From Acholeplasmataceae bacterium (GTDB lineage Bacteria > Bacillota_I > Bacilli_A > Acholeplasmatales > Acholeplasmataceae), in the NCBI GenBank assembly GCA_016934015.1, contig JAFGTQ010000052.1:1-33229 (forward strand): a stretch of DNA of 33,229 bases, given 5' to 3'. The translations under genes were made by a program, and so were the position numbers. The notes beneath the pieces were generated by a model. The model saw nothing but the letters and a program-made list of their open reading frames with translations, made no database searches and was not told the DNA's origin. Shown piece by piece: positions 24,441 through 33,205 of this stretch; positions within the stretch are counted from its first letter, which is position 1; the number at the start of each line of letters is the position of its first letter.

Positions 24441-25505
24441 ATGTTCAAGAGACTTACGTTAGTTGTTCTAACATTATTCGTTGTGGTTAGTTTAGCAGCT
24501 TGTAGTGGAAAAGAAGTGGAAAAGACAGATTTAAGTGTATTCTTTGTTCCTTCAAGAGATAATGCAACTTTAGTTCAAGGAATTAGTTATTTACCAGAAT
24601 TGTTAAAAGCTGAGTTATCAGAATTGGGTTACGATTTTGAAACCGTCAGTGTTTATGTAGGTACATCTTATGAAGCTGTTGGTCAAGCACTAGATGCTGG
24701 CACAGCAGATATTGGATTTATTCCAGGCGGAACTTATGCGGTTTATGCAGATGGTAGTAACATGGATGTTGCACTTACAGCAACTCGTGGTGGTTTGAAC
24801 AAAGACTCTGCAAATCCTAAAGATTGGAACGATGGATTGCCAACAACTTCTGATCCAAACTATCAAGTAACTTATTACCGTTCACTTGGTATTGCTGGAA
24901 CTAGTGATAAAGGTCGTGAACTTGCTGAAAAAATTAATAACGGCGGACAAATCACTTGGGAAGATTTACAAGATGTTAAAATTGGAGTACAATCAGTAAC
25001 ATCTTCATCTGGTAGAGTTTATCCATCTTTATTATTTGCAAAATTATATGATGGTAAAACATTAAATGATCTTCCAACAACAAACGTTATTCAACTTGCT
25101 GGTTATGGTGCTGCAGCGGCAGCATTAGCTTCTGGTCAAGTCGATATCGCTTTCGGATATGCCGATTTTAGAAGAGATTATGCAACATTATGGACTTCTA
25201 CTGAAGAAGGTGGATACAGTCGCACTGAATCTATTTGGGCGGAAACCGATGTAGTTTACGTTTCTGACGGTGTTTATAATGATACAATTACTGTTTCAAA
25301 GAAAACTGTTGATGCTGATCTACAAGCAGCTATTGAACAAGCATTCATTAATTTAGTTTCAGATTCTACACCTCTTGCTAAACCATCTGGCATATTTGAA
25401 ATGGTTAAAGATATTTTCAAAGTTTATAGCCACGAAGGATATCAAATAGCTGATGATTCAGATTATGATGGAGCACGTGAAGCTGATAAATTAGTAAACG
25501 GTTAA
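24441..25505 (+). CDS. phnD: Phosphonate/phosphite-type ABC transporter substrate-binding lipoprotein
   Basis: A 354-residue PhnD-like binding protein. The lipoprotein signal ends LAAC with Cys21. Mature segments typical of the family are FFVPSRDNATLVQGISYLPELLK, ALDAGTADIGFIPGGTYAVY, VGIQSVTSSSGRVYPSLL-like text and ALASGQVDIAFGYADFRRDY. GAGGAG (24426-24431) sits nine bases before the ATG. It heads the operon phnD-phnC-phnE-phnE. No C-P lyase, phosphonatase or ptxD genes are in view, so the ligand could be phosphonate, phosphite, phosphate or an analogue. The adjacent nucleotidase-like gene supports a phosphorus role. Confidence 0.9.
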   Translation: MFKRLTLVVLTLFVVVSLAACSGKEVEKTDLSVFFVPSRDNATLVQGISYLPELLKAELSELGYDFETVSVYVGTSYEAVGQALDAGTADIGFIPGGTYAVYADGSNMDVALTATRGGLNKDSANPKDWNDGLPTTSDPNYQVTYYRSLGIAGTSDKGRELAEKINNGGQITWEDLQDVKIGVQSVTSSSGRVYPSLLFAKLYDGKTLNDLPTTNVIQLAGYGAAAAALASGQVDIAFGYADFRRDYATLWTSTEEGGYSRTESIWAETDVVYVSDGVYNDTITVSKKTVDADLQAAIEQAFINLVSDSTPLAKPSGIFEMVKDIFKVYSHEGYQIADDSDYDGAREADKLVNG

Positions 25506-25531
25506 GATTAAGCAATTTAGGCATAAATAAT

Positions 25532-25567
25532 AAATAGGCTTAATATAATCATATTAGGCCTATTTTT
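25532..25567 (+). terminator. Attenuator-like terminator between phnD and phnC
   Basis: A 15-bp stem, 25532-25546 with 25551-25565 (one T-G wobble), loop AATC, followed by T residues. Hairpins after binding-protein genes commonly let the binding protein be made in excess over the membrane components. Confidence 0.75.
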
Positions 25568-25587
25568 GCTAGAAGGAGTAAAACACT

Positions 25588-26370
25588 ATGATAAAATTTC
25601 AAAATGTGACTAAAATCTACCCTAATGGAGTTCAAGCATTAAAAAATGTTGATTTGGTGATTGAACCCGGCCAATTTGTTGCAATTATCGGGCTTTCTGG
25701 TGCAGGGAAGTCAACACTTATTAAATTAGTTAATAAGATGATTGATGTTACCGAAGGAAACATTACTGTTAATGGTTTAGAAATTCCTAATTTAAAAGGA
25801 AAAGCATTAAGAAGATATAGACGTCATGTAGGGATGGTGTTTCAGTCATTTAATTTGATCAATCGCACAACCGTCATTAACAATGTTCTAGCAGCGAGAG
25901 TGCCAGATATGAACCCTTTTTTAAGTATGTTTGGATTTTATACGAAGAAAGATAAACTTTTAGCTCTAGAGTCTTTGTATAAAGTCGGCATACTAGAGAA
26001 AGCTTATATTCGTGCAGATCAACTTTCTGGAGGACAGCAACAACGTGTTGCACTTGCACGAACGCTTGCTCAGAATCCAACGATTATTTTAGCAGATGAA
26101 CCTGTTGCATCCCTAGATCCAATTACAGCGAATCAAATCATGAGTGATTTTGAACGTATTAATAAAACCGAAAATATTACTATTTTAGTGAATATGCACC
26201 ATGTCGATTTAGCATTGAAATATGCGACACGGGTCATCGGTATTAATGAGGGAAAAATTGTTTATGATGGAAATACGGACAACGTTACAGAAGATATTCT
26301 CAAAAAAATATACGGGAGAGAGTTAACTGATGAAGATATTATGTTCAAAGATAAACAAGTTCCTCGCTAG
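25588..26370 (+). CDS. phnC: Phosphonate-type ABC transporter ATP-binding protein
   Basis: A 260-residue ATPase powering the PhnDCE transporter. Walker A GLSGAGKST is at 35-43, followed by a Q-loop (VFQSF), the signature LSGGQQQRVALARTL, Walker B IILADEPVASLD, and the H-loop MHHVD. The insertion NVLAARVPDMNPFLSMFGFY is typical of PhnC. AAGGAG lies nine bases before the ATG. Its 3' end overlaps the first permease gene by 41 bases, an unusually long overlap that suggests tight translational coupling. Confidence 0.94.
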   Translation: MIKFQNVTKIYPNGVQALKNVDLVIEPGQFVAIIGLSGAGKSTLIKLVNKMIDVTEGNITVNGLEIPNLKGKALRRYRRHVGMVFQSFNLINRTTVINNVLAARVPDMNPFLSMFGFYTKKDKLLALESLYKVGILEKAYIRADQLSGGQQQRVALARTLAQNPTIILADEPVASLDPITANQIMSDFERINKTENITILVNMHHVDLALKYATRVIGINEGKIVYDGNTDNVTEDILKKIYGRELTDEDIMFKDKQVPR

Positions 26371-27208
26371 TATTTCTAAGTTAACCGAACGCAGAAGAAC
26401 AACAGTTTTGAACGATGGTACGAAGATCACAAAACCAATTTCCTATAGTCTTTTATATCTTGCATTAATTGTGTATGTATTCTACTATTTTTGGAATATG
26501 ATTGTCACTGAGTTCTTCAGTAAATTTGGTTTTAACTTTTTTATCAACAATCTTCCTAATTTTTTTACAATTTTAGAAGATATGGTAACTACGGTTAATT
26601 TTTCTTATACACCCTATGTTATAGCTCCGATGATTGATACCATACAAATTTCAGTTTTAGGAACATTGTTCGGTGCGTTATTGGCAATCCCAGCTTCGAT
26701 TTTGGCATCACAAAATATCATGGGAAAAAGCGTTATACCAGCGATAACAAAAACATTTTTATCAATCATTCGAACATTTCCGACGTTAGTCTACGCCGTT
26801 GTTTTGTCATTCGTATTTGACTATGGTTCATTTGTAGGTGTATTAGCAACTATTTTATTTACATTTGGGATCATCTCAAAGATGCTTTATGAAATCATTG
26901 AGTCGATTGATATGGGGGCATTTATTGCAATTGAAACTACAGGTGCGACAAAATTACAAGCTTTTCGTGCTGCTGTCGTCCCACAAGTGATTGGACGTTT
27001 TTATTCAGTCACACTCTATAATTTTGAAATCAATTTGAGAGCTTCAGCTGTTCTTGGATTTGTTAATGCAGGAGGCATCGGACGCATTATGCAGGACCAA
27101 ATGGAATTGAACAAATTTGGAAATGTGGCTGTCATGATTCTTGCATTATTAGTTGTAGTCCTCGTGGTTGAAAACCTTTCACAAGTTCTAAGACGGAGGT
27201 TAACATAA
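26330..27208 (+). CDS. phnE: Phosphonate-type ABC transporter permease 1
   Basis: A 292-residue membrane permease with about six helices. A basic cytoplasmic N-terminus is followed by helices at about 45-60 and 100-125, and then the C-terminal set. The EAA-like loop IETTGATKLQAFRAAVVPQVIG contacts the ATPase. RASAVLGFVNAGGIGRIM is the signature end of PhnE proteins. The ATG at 26330 lies inside phnC; GGGAGAG upstream is a reasonable ribosome binding site. No better in-frame start occurs until after the first helix, so this start is probable. Confidence 0.92.
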   Translation: MKILCSKINKFLASISKLTERRRTTVLNDGTKITKPISYSLLYLALIVYVFYYFWNMIVTEFFSKFGFNFFINNLPNFFTILEDMVTTVNFSYTPYVIAPMIDTIQISVLGTLFGALLAIPASILASQNIMGKSVIPAITKTFLSIIRTFPTLVYAVVLSFVFDYGSFVGVLATILFTFGIISKMLYEIIESIDMGAFIAIETTGATKLQAFRAAVVPQVIGRFYSVTLYNFEINLRASAVLGFVNAGGIGRIMQDQMELNKFGNVAVMILALLVVVLVVENLSQVLRRRLT

Positions 27209-28011
27209 TGGATAATATACTTTTAGCGTATGAAAAAAGACCAAAAAATCATTTTAAAATTATATTATCCTTATCTATTATTTTATTTCTAGCTATATGG
27301 AGTGTTGCAGGAATAAAATATCCTGGTTTACAAGATAATGGTCGACAAATTGCGGCAAATATCGTGAAATCCTTAGTGAATCCAACCTGGGAAATTCTAT
27401 GGTCACTAGAAAGTTACCATGTTCCAATGCTTATGTTTGAAACAATAGGAATTGCTTTTTTAGGAACATTACTAGGCGCAGTTTTAGCGATTCCCTTTGC
27501 ATTTTTGACTGCTAAAAATATTGTTGGGAAATTCAGTTTTATTGGTAGCACGATTATTACGACGATCCGGTCGTTTCCCTTCTACCTTGTTGCACTCATG
27601 TTTGTTCGAGTCAGTGGAGCTGGACCTATGACAGGGACACTTACCATCGGTGTGCTATCCATTGGTATGATATCAAAATTATATATTGAAGTCATTGAAG
27701 ACATTGATCCAGGGATTATTCAAGCTCTAGATGCAATGGGCGCGAATGTTTTTCAAAAAATTAGATATGGAATCATCCCACAACTTACGGCAAGTATGAT
27801 ATCTGTTATTATTTACCGTTTTGAAATCAATGTGAAAAATGCAACAGTTCTTGGTATTGTTGGTGCTGGTGGTATTGGGGTAACATTAATTACTGCGATG
27901 AGTGCAGGTCGATACCGTGATGCAACTGCTGCACTATGGGGAATTATCATTGTTGTGTTAATCATTGATTATTTCTCAACAAAATTAAGAAAAAAACTTG
28001 TCAATGGATAA
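27208..28011 (+). CDS. phnE: Phosphonate-type ABC transporter permease 2
   Basis: A 267-residue paralogue of the preceding permease, with the same layout and the same EAA-like loop (LDAMGANVFQKIRYGIIPQLTA) and ending motif NATVLGIVGAGGIGVTL. It starts within the upstream stop (TAATG), after GGAGG. Two PhnE-type permeases probably form a heterodimeric channel, as in many Bacillota PhnDCEE systems. Last gene of the operon, followed by a strong terminator. Confidence 0.92.
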   Translation: MDNILLAYEKRPKNHFKIILSLSIILFLAIWSVAGIKYPGLQDNGRQIAANIVKSLVNPTWEILWSLESYHVPMLMFETIGIAFLGTLLGAVLAIPFAFLTAKNIVGKFSFIGSTIITTIRSFPFYLVALMFVRVSGAGPMTGTLTIGVLSIGMISKLYIEVIEDIDPGIIQALDAMGANVFQKIRYGIIPQLTASMISVIIYRFEINVKNATVLGIVGAGGIGVTLITAMSAGRYRDATAALWGIIIVVLIIDYFSTKLRKKLVNG

Positions 28012-28039
28012 TTGATTTACCAGTGATTCATTTTCAAAT

Positions 28040-28075
28040 AAAACACCAAAAGTGTTCTTGATTTTTGGTGTTTTT
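28040..28075 (+). terminator. Terminator of the phn operon
   Basis: A perfect 12-bp stem AAAACACCAAAA (28040-28051) with TTTTGGTGTTTT (28063-28074) around an 11-base loop. Confidence 0.88.
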
Positions 28076-28183
28076 AATTTATCAATGTGGTTAATTTTTT
28101 ATGATGTGAGATTATTTATCATATAATCACAATCGCGGTATAATAAAGATAAATATTTACTTATTATATAAGGAGGGTTTATT

Positions 28184-28531
28184 ATGCTTTTTACATTAGG
28201 TGTAGTTACGGTCATTTTTGCAGTACTTGCATCCGTTAATGCATTGAAGTCTCATTCAGAAAATAAAATGATAATGGGCATTGCTAAGTATCATAAAATC
28301 TTCGGATTACTCGCAATCCTTTTTGGGATTGCACATATGGTGTTTGCAATCATGGATAACCAATTAAGAATTACAGGATTACTTGTTATTTTATCCTTAG
28401 TATTAACTGGTCTATTTGGGATGTTATTTTATAAAACCAAAACTATTTGGATGTATAAAGTTCATCGTCTTTTAGGACCATTAACAATTTTATTGATTTT
28501 AATCCATGTGTTATTGAATACCAATTTCTAA
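28184..28531 (+). CDS. Small four-helix membrane protein with paired His, possible b-type cytochrome
   Basis: I do not recognise a named family. The 115 residues form four hydrophobic helices (about 2-21, 36-56, 62-82, 95-113). His37 and His51 flank helix 2, and His94 and His108 flank helix 4. Both pairs are spaced His-x13-His, the arrangement by which two helices hold two hemes in ferric-reductase and cytochrome b-type bundles. There is no flavin domain and no redox partner beside it. A strong AGGAGG-type site precedes the ATG, with its own upstream spacing after the phn terminator, so it appears monocistronic. The heme idea is inference from the spacing alone. Confidence 0.6.
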   Translation: MLFTLGVVTVIFAVLASVNALKSHSENKMIMGIAKYHKIFGLLAILFGIAHMVFAIMDNQLRITGLLVILSLVLTGLFGMLFYKTKTIWMYKVHRLLGPLTILLILIHVLLNTNF

Positions 28532-28614
28532 AACGAGCATTTAAATCAATCATGATGGATAGACTATATTAACTATTGCCGAAAAAAGGGATTATTGCGA
28601 AGAAAATGAAAGAT

Positions 28615-28643
28615 TTATAAGGAGAACTCCGGGTCTCTTTTTT
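28615..28643 (+). terminator. Weak terminator-like hairpin
   Basis: AAGGAGA pairs with TCTCTTT (G-T wobble) across ACTCCGGG, ending in a T run, in the gap before the TraX-like gene. A TATAAT at 28657-28662 just downstream probably starts the next transcript. Confidence 0.45.
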
Positions 28644-28684
28644 CATCCATCTCTTGTATAATAGAAGATAAGGAGAGTGAACCT

Positions 28685-29386
28685 ATGAACCGTATGGAAT
28701 TAAAAATTTTAGCATTAATTACGATGACAATTGACCATATTGGCGTTTTTATAATCACTAGCCAATCGGAATTTTATCTTTATTTTCGTATGATTGGTCG
28801 ACTTGCATTTCCAATATTTGCATTTATGATTGCTGAGGGATATTATCATACAAAAAATAAAAGGAATTACTTTTTAAGACTATTGGGCTTGGCTTTTATT
28901 TTCGAAGCTCTATTATATGCCATTTATTTGATATACGGATATAACATGACGCATATTCCTTTTACTGAAAATCGAGTCGCTTTGGTGAATATTATGTGGA
29001 CGATGGTTTTGGGATTCCTCGGTTTATTTGTTATCGACAAATATCATAAAAAAGGAATACCCCTACTCATTCCTCTGCTTGCTTTATCCTATTTTTCCTC
29101 CTATAGTTTTTATGGCTTTGGAATAATTTTAGCATTTGGACTATTGAAAGATATGAGAAAAAAGGAGTTAGCTTTTATTGGATTAACGATTTTATACTGT
29201 ATCATGCCACTAATCATTCCTCAAGGTGGATTTAGAGGGATTAACTATATTCAACTGTTTGCTGTAACATCAGTTGTTTTTATTCACGAATACAATGGGT
29301 TACCAGGAAAATATAAACTACGATTCTTTTATGTTTATTATCCACTGCATATTATTGTTCTATTTTTATTAAGTTATTATTTATAA
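28685..29386 (+). CDS. TraX-family integral membrane protein
   Basis: A 233-residue protein with about eight helices matching the TraX family (PF05857): LKILALITMTIDHIG at the start, then FRMIGRLAFPIFAFMIAEGYYHTKN, a conserved central loop, and a C-terminal HEYNGLPG-KYKLRFFYVYYPLHI. TraX acetylates F-pilin in plasmids, but chromosomal homologues like this one occur widely without conjugation genes and have no settled function; membrane acyl transfer is a reasonable guess. AAGGAG (28670-28675) sets the start. Only 11 bases separate it from the M20D gene, so it probably heads that operon. Confidence 0.88.
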   Translation: MNRMELKILALITMTIDHIGVFIITSQSEFYLYFRMIGRLAFPIFAFMIAEGYYHTKNKRNYFLRLLGLAFIFEALLYAIYLIYGYNMTHIPFTENRVALVNIMWTMVLGFLGLFVIDKYHKKGIPLLIPLLALSYFSSYSFYGFGIILAFGLLKDMRKKELAFIGLTILYCIMPLIIPQGGFRGINYIQLFAVTSVVFIHEYNGLPGKYKLRFFYVYYPLHIIVLFLLSYYL

Positions 29387-29397
29387 AGGAGAATATC

Positions 29398-30525
29398 ATG
29401 CTAGAGAAGCTTACCAAGATTAGAAGAGATTTGCATCAAATTCCTGAGTTATCGTTCGATTTATATAAGACACATGATTATGTGATGAAACTTTTGGTTA
29501 ACATGGGTTATGAAACTTATGTCACAGCACAAACAGGAATCGTAGCGGTTAAACACGGAACAACCAATCAAATGATTGCCTTTCGGTCGGATATGGATGC
29601 ACTTCCAGTAACTGAAAAAACCGGTGTGGATTTTAAATCAAAACATGAAGGTAAAATGCATGCATGTGGTCATGATGGGCATATGGCAATGCTTTTAGGA
29701 TTTGCAGATAAAATAAAAGATATAAAACTTAAGTCCCATGGAATTATGCTAATCTTTCAACCAGCTGAAGAGTTTCCAGGAGGTGCGAAAATCATTGTAG
29801 AAGAAGGCTTTCTAAAGCGATTTAACGTGATTAAAATTTTTGGGATTCATCTATACCCAGAACTAGAAGAAATGAAATTTGGCTTTGTTCCTGGTGCTAT
29901 GATGGCGAGAAATGGCGAATTTAATTTAACGTTAAAAGGCAAAAGTTCACATGGTGCCCAACCACATCACGGAAATGACGCTATCCTAGCAGTAAGCCAT
30001 TTAATTCATCAATATCACTCCATCATTAGTCGTAACATTGATCCTTTAGAACCTTGTGTGTTAACTGTAGGTACGATTGAGGGGGGAGAAGCGCGTAATA
30101 TCATCGCATCTACCGTAAAAATTAAAGGAACTGTTCGTGCATTTAACGATAAAGTTTATGAACTGATTAAAAATAGAATGAAAGCGATTGAAATAGGGAT
30201 TGAGCATTCATTTGATGTAAAAATCGAACAAGATTTTCAAGATTTTTATCCCATAGTTTATAACGATTTAGATATATATCAACATGTGATTCATCAGTTT
30301 AACGATTCTGAGTATCAAGTGATCGAAAAAATGACAGTTTCTGAAGATTTTAGTTTCTATCAACAAGTCGTGCCAGGGATGTTTATCATGTTAGGCACGA
30401 GGAATATTAATAAGGATTATATTTATCCACTTCATCATTCAAAGTTTAATTTTGATGAAAAAGTATTATTAAAAGGTGTTGAATACTACGATCGAATTGC
30501 AAAATCATATCATTTATACGAATAA
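29398..30525 (+). CDS. M20D-type amidohydrolase (N-acyl amino acid/hippurate hydrolase-like)
   Basis: A 375-residue metal-dependent amidohydrolase that probably cleaves an N-acyl or N-carbamoyl amino acid. M20D landmarks are RRDLHQIPELSFD at the start, FRSDMDALP, HACGHDGH with Cys90 and His92, QPAEE with Glu124/125, GIHLYPEL with His151, the lid sequence SSHGAQPHHGNDAI, and a late LHHSKFNFDE. The Cys-Gly-His metal site separates it from the M20A-type peptidase at 17425-18849. AAGGAG lies within 12 bases of the TraX-like stop. A cupin and a nitroreductase follow in the same direction. The true substrate is unknown. Confidence 0.92.
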   Translation: MLEKLTKIRRDLHQIPELSFDLYKTHDYVMKLLVNMGYETYVTAQTGIVAVKHGTTNQMIAFRSDMDALPVTEKTGVDFKSKHEGKMHACGHDGHMAMLLGFADKIKDIKLKSHGIMLIFQPAEEFPGGAKIIVEEGFLKRFNVIKIFGIHLYPELEEMKFGFVPGAMMARNGEFNLTLKGKSSHGAQPHHGNDAILAVSHLIHQYHSIISRNIDPLEPCVLTVGTIEGGEARNIIASTVKIKGTVRAFNDKVYELIKNRMKAIEIGIEHSFDVKIEQDFQDFYPIVYNDLDIYQHVIHQFNDSEYQVIEKMTVSEDFSFYQQVVPGMFIMLGTRNINKDYIYPLHHSKFNFDEKVLLKGVEYYDRIAKSYHLYE

Positions 30526-30539
30526 AAGGAGAATGAATA

Positions 30540-30887
30540 ATGGTAGGACATATTAAGAACCTAGATGCGATTCAAATGACGCATCCAGATATTAAAGAGG
30601 CTTCAATGAAGGTTTTAGTTTCACCCAAAGAAGGTTGGGATGGTTATGTGATGAGATTAGTTGAGGTTGGTTCTTTTGGGTATACACCAAAGCACAGTCA
30701 TCCATGGCCACACATTAATTATATTGTTGAAGGTGACGGTGAACTTATGATTAATGGTGAAATTCATCCAGTAACCAGTGGATCATACGCTTATGTCCCT
30801 GGAAATCAGATTCATCAATTCAGAAATGCTGGTAGTCAAATGTTTAAGTTTATTTGTATCGTTCCAGAAGAAGGGCATAAAATTTAA
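30540..30887 (+). CDS. Single-domain cupin
   Basis: A 115-residue small beta-barrel protein. Cupin motif 1 is seen with His52, His54 and Glu64, plus an extra His58. Motif 2 has GSYAYVPGNQIHQF with His92. These residues would hold one metal ion. Such proteins can be isomerases, dioxygenases or ligand sensors; nothing here decides. It lies 14 bases after the amidohydrolase stop, with AAGGAG, and overlaps the nitroreductase start by one base (TAATG). Confidence 0.88.
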   Translation: MVGHIKNLDAIQMTHPDIKEASMKVLVSPKEGWDGYVMRLVEVGSFGYTPKHSHPWPHINYIVEGDGELMINGEIHPVTSGSYAYVPGNQIHQFRNAGSQMFKFICIVPEEGHKI

Positions 30888-31720
30888 TGTTTATCGAACA
30901 AATAGAACAAAGACTTTCTGTCAGAACATATCAGAATAGACCACTTAATCATGAAGATCAAATAAAGATTAATCAAATTCTGAACCAAAATAAAAACTGC
31001 ATTGGACCATTTGGATCTTCGATTCATCCGTTTTTTGTCGCAGAAAACACGGATAAAGAACAAGAAAAAATTGGAACATACGGATTTATTAAAAATGCCC
31101 CATCTTTTTTCGGTGCCACAACAAAGAATTCAAAAAATGAACTCATAGATTTTGGTTATATTTTTGAGAAAGTGATCCTAGAACTTACACAACATAATTT
31201 TGGTACAGTATGGCTTGGTGGAACATTTCATCGTTCTCAATTTAGTCACTACATTTCTAATGATCTATTTATACCAGCCATATCACCAGTGGGGTATGAA
31301 GATAATAAATCGATAACTGAAAAAATGATTAGAATAGCAGCAAAGTCAGATCGAAGAAAAAAAATTAGTGAGTTTGTTTTTGTTAATCATTTTTTTAACA
31401 CGTATCTTGAAAATGATTTAAATTTAAATAAAATTTTTAGATACGTACAGCTTGCTCCTTCAGCATCGAATAAGCAACCCTGGCGATTTTTAGTTGAAGG
31501 CAATCAAATCCATCTCTATCTAGAAAGAACACCAAAATACGCTGAAAAACTTCCTTTTGACATTCAATATTTAGATATGGGTATAGCTATTTATCACCTT
31601 GAATGTTCCATGAAGGATTTAAAGACAAAATATGAAATTAAAGTTTTGAATAATCCTTATACTCATCATCCACTAGAGTACATCATTTCTTTTGTTTTAC
31701 ATGAAGGTTTTATTTCATAA
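30887..31720 (+). CDS. Nitroreductase-fold protein (TM1586-type)
   Basis: A 277-residue flavin-type oxidoreductase resembling the putative 'TM nitroreductase' family (PF14512), in which two nitroreductase-like halves lie in one chain. The N-terminal half has IEQRLSVRTYQNRPLNHED and the YIFEKVILELTQHNFGTVWLGGTFHRSQF segment; the C-terminal half has FRYVQLAPSASNKQPWRFLV, the FMN-contacting motif, and LDMGIAIYHLECSMKD. The start forms a TAATG junction with the cupin stop, so the two are co-translated. The electron acceptor is unknown. Confidence 0.85.
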   Translation: MFIEQIEQRLSVRTYQNRPLNHEDQIKINQILNQNKNCIGPFGSSIHPFFVAENTDKEQEKIGTYGFIKNAPSFFGATTKNSKNELIDFGYIFEKVILELTQHNFGTVWLGGTFHRSQFSHYISNDLFIPAISPVGYEDNKSITEKMIRIAAKSDRRKKISEFVFVNHFFNTYLENDLNLNKIFRYVQLAPSASNKQPWRFLVEGNQIHLYLERTPKYAEKLPFDIQYLDMGIAIYHLECSMKDLKTKYEIKVLNNPYTHHPLEYIISFVLHEGFIS

Positions 31721-31728
31721 AATAATCA

Positions 31729-31757
31729 TTAACATTTATAGAAAATTATGCTATAAT
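31729..31757 (+). promoter_or_regulatory. Promoter of the MATE gene
   Basis: TTAACA (31729-31734), a 17-bp spacer and TATAAT (31752-31757), with TGC giving an extended -10. This is one of the most consensus-like promoters in the window. Confidence 0.8.
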
Positions 31758-31782
31758 GCTTCATGTTAGCAGGTGATTTTTA

Positions 31783-33204
31783 GTGACTAAAGATGAAAGA
31801 AAACGACATTTGATTTTACATGATCCTAATATTTATAAGGGTCTTTTTTTACTGAGTATTCCATTGATGCTCAATAATTTCATTAAAACAATTCATGATG
31901 TTATCGATATGTATTTTGTAAGTAAAATTCCTGGATTTTCAGCAGATGCTGTCAGTTCAATTTCTTTAACATTTCCGATTGTTTTTACGTTTATTTCATT
32001 AGGAATTGGGTTAAGCGCTGCAGGTACAGCGCTAATTAGTCAACATGTTGGATCAAATCAAATAGAACAAGCAAGAAAATATGCGACAAATCTCGTCATT
32101 ATTTCTTTAATTCTTGGTGTAGCTTTAAATATCATATCTTTTTTCTCTGCAGAATGGATTATGGAATTGATGGGAACTGAAGGTTTTGTTCTCGAAAATA
32201 GTGTTAAATACTTAAAAATTCGTTCATTTGAACTTCCGGTTGTTTTTTTATTTTTTGCATTTACATCGATTCGACAGTCTTCAGGTGACACAGTAACACC
32301 CGTTATCTATGGAGTGATTACAGTGATTGTGAATATTATTTTATCGCCTATCTTAATATCAACAGCAAATCTTGGTGTTGCTGGTGCAGCGTATGCAACA
32401 TTAATTGCAAATGTCATAATCATGCCATTTGGACTATTACAACTTTTTAAATCAAAAACAGGTGTTACAATCAATCATCGATATATGATTTTAGAAAAAG
32501 AAACGAGTCAAAAAATTATTAATACAGCAATTCCTGCATCATTGGGACAATCATTTACATCGATAGGATTTGCAATTATGAATGGTATCATCGTTTCTTA
32601 TGGTGTTCAGACTGTAGCTGCATTTAGTGTCGGAAATCGAGTAAGTAGTCTTATCTTACATCCTGTTATGGCCATTGGTGCAGTGCTATCTGCATATCTA
32701 GGACAAAACATTGGGAATCGAAATGTGGAAAGAGCTAGAGAAACATTTAAAAAAGCCATGATCTTATCAGCGGGAATTATGGCTATTGGCAGTATTATTT
32801 TCTTGTTCATTCGTGAAGCTGCAGTGAGTCCATTTATTGAAAATGATCCAGTCACGATGAGCCTTGCAGTAGAATATATGTTTTATCTCTTAATTGGACT
32901 ACCTTTAATGGGAATATTCCAAACATTTGTTGGAACATTTAATGGAACTGGAAACACCAAATATACTTTTATTTTCACGATTACACGATTATGGATTTTA
33001 AGAATTCCACTTGTTTATTATTTCAAATTATTCACAGATTTAGGTTCATCAGGTATATGGTATGCCATGCTTATTTCAAATATATTAATTATACCAGTTG
33101 GTATGATCATGTATAAAAAGGTTGACTATAAACCTAAAGTTAATGTCAATCAAACTGAAGAATTTGAGTTATCGATTGCTGAAGAAATTAACACGATTGA
33201 GTAA
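31783..33204 (+). CDS. MATE-family multidrug exporter
   Basis: A 473-residue exporter with about twelve helices in two pseudo-symmetric halves. The N-terminal half has SIPLMLNNFIKTIHDVIDMYFVSKIPG, then LGIGLSAAGTALISQHVGSNQ and the FTSIRQSSGD segment; the second half begins NTAIPASLGQSFTSIGFAIMN and contains VQTVAAFSVGNRVSSL and GQNIGNRNVERA. These fit MATE proteins of the DinF/NorM type that export cationic drugs or metabolites using Na+ or H+. The start is GTG at 31783, with AGGTGA seven bases upstream. The promoter lies within 30 bases. Substrate cannot be read from sequence. Confidence 0.94.
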   Translation: MTKDERKRHLILHDPNIYKGLFLLSIPLMLNNFIKTIHDVIDMYFVSKIPGFSADAVSSISLTFPIVFTFISLGIGLSAAGTALISQHVGSNQIEQARKYATNLVIISLILGVALNIISFFSAEWIMELMGTEGFVLENSVKYLKIRSFELPVVFLFFAFTSIRQSSGDTVTPVIYGVITVIVNIILSPILISTANLGVAGAAYATLIANVIIMPFGLLQLFKSKTGVTINHRYMILEKETSQKIINTAIPASLGQSFTSIGFAIMNGIIVSYGVQTVAAFSVGNRVSSLILHPVMAIGAVLSAYLGQNIGNRNVERARETFKKAMILSAGIMAIGSIIFLFIREAAVSPFIENDPVTMSLAVEYMFYLLIGLPLMGIFQTFVGTFNGTGNTKYTFIFTITRLWILRIPLVYYFKLFTDLGSSGIWYAMLISNILIIPVGMIMYKKVDYKPKVNVNQTEEFELSIAEEINTIE

Positions 33205-33205
33205 A

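Noticed and set aside
24441-28011. Complete phosphonate degradation pathway
   Set aside because: Only transport genes are present; no C-P lyase, PhnX/PhnW or phosphite dehydrogenase gene lies in the window.
28685-29386. TraX as evidence of a conjugative element
   Set aside because: No relaxase, coupling protein, integrase or other transfer gene is present, and chromosomal TraX homologues are common.
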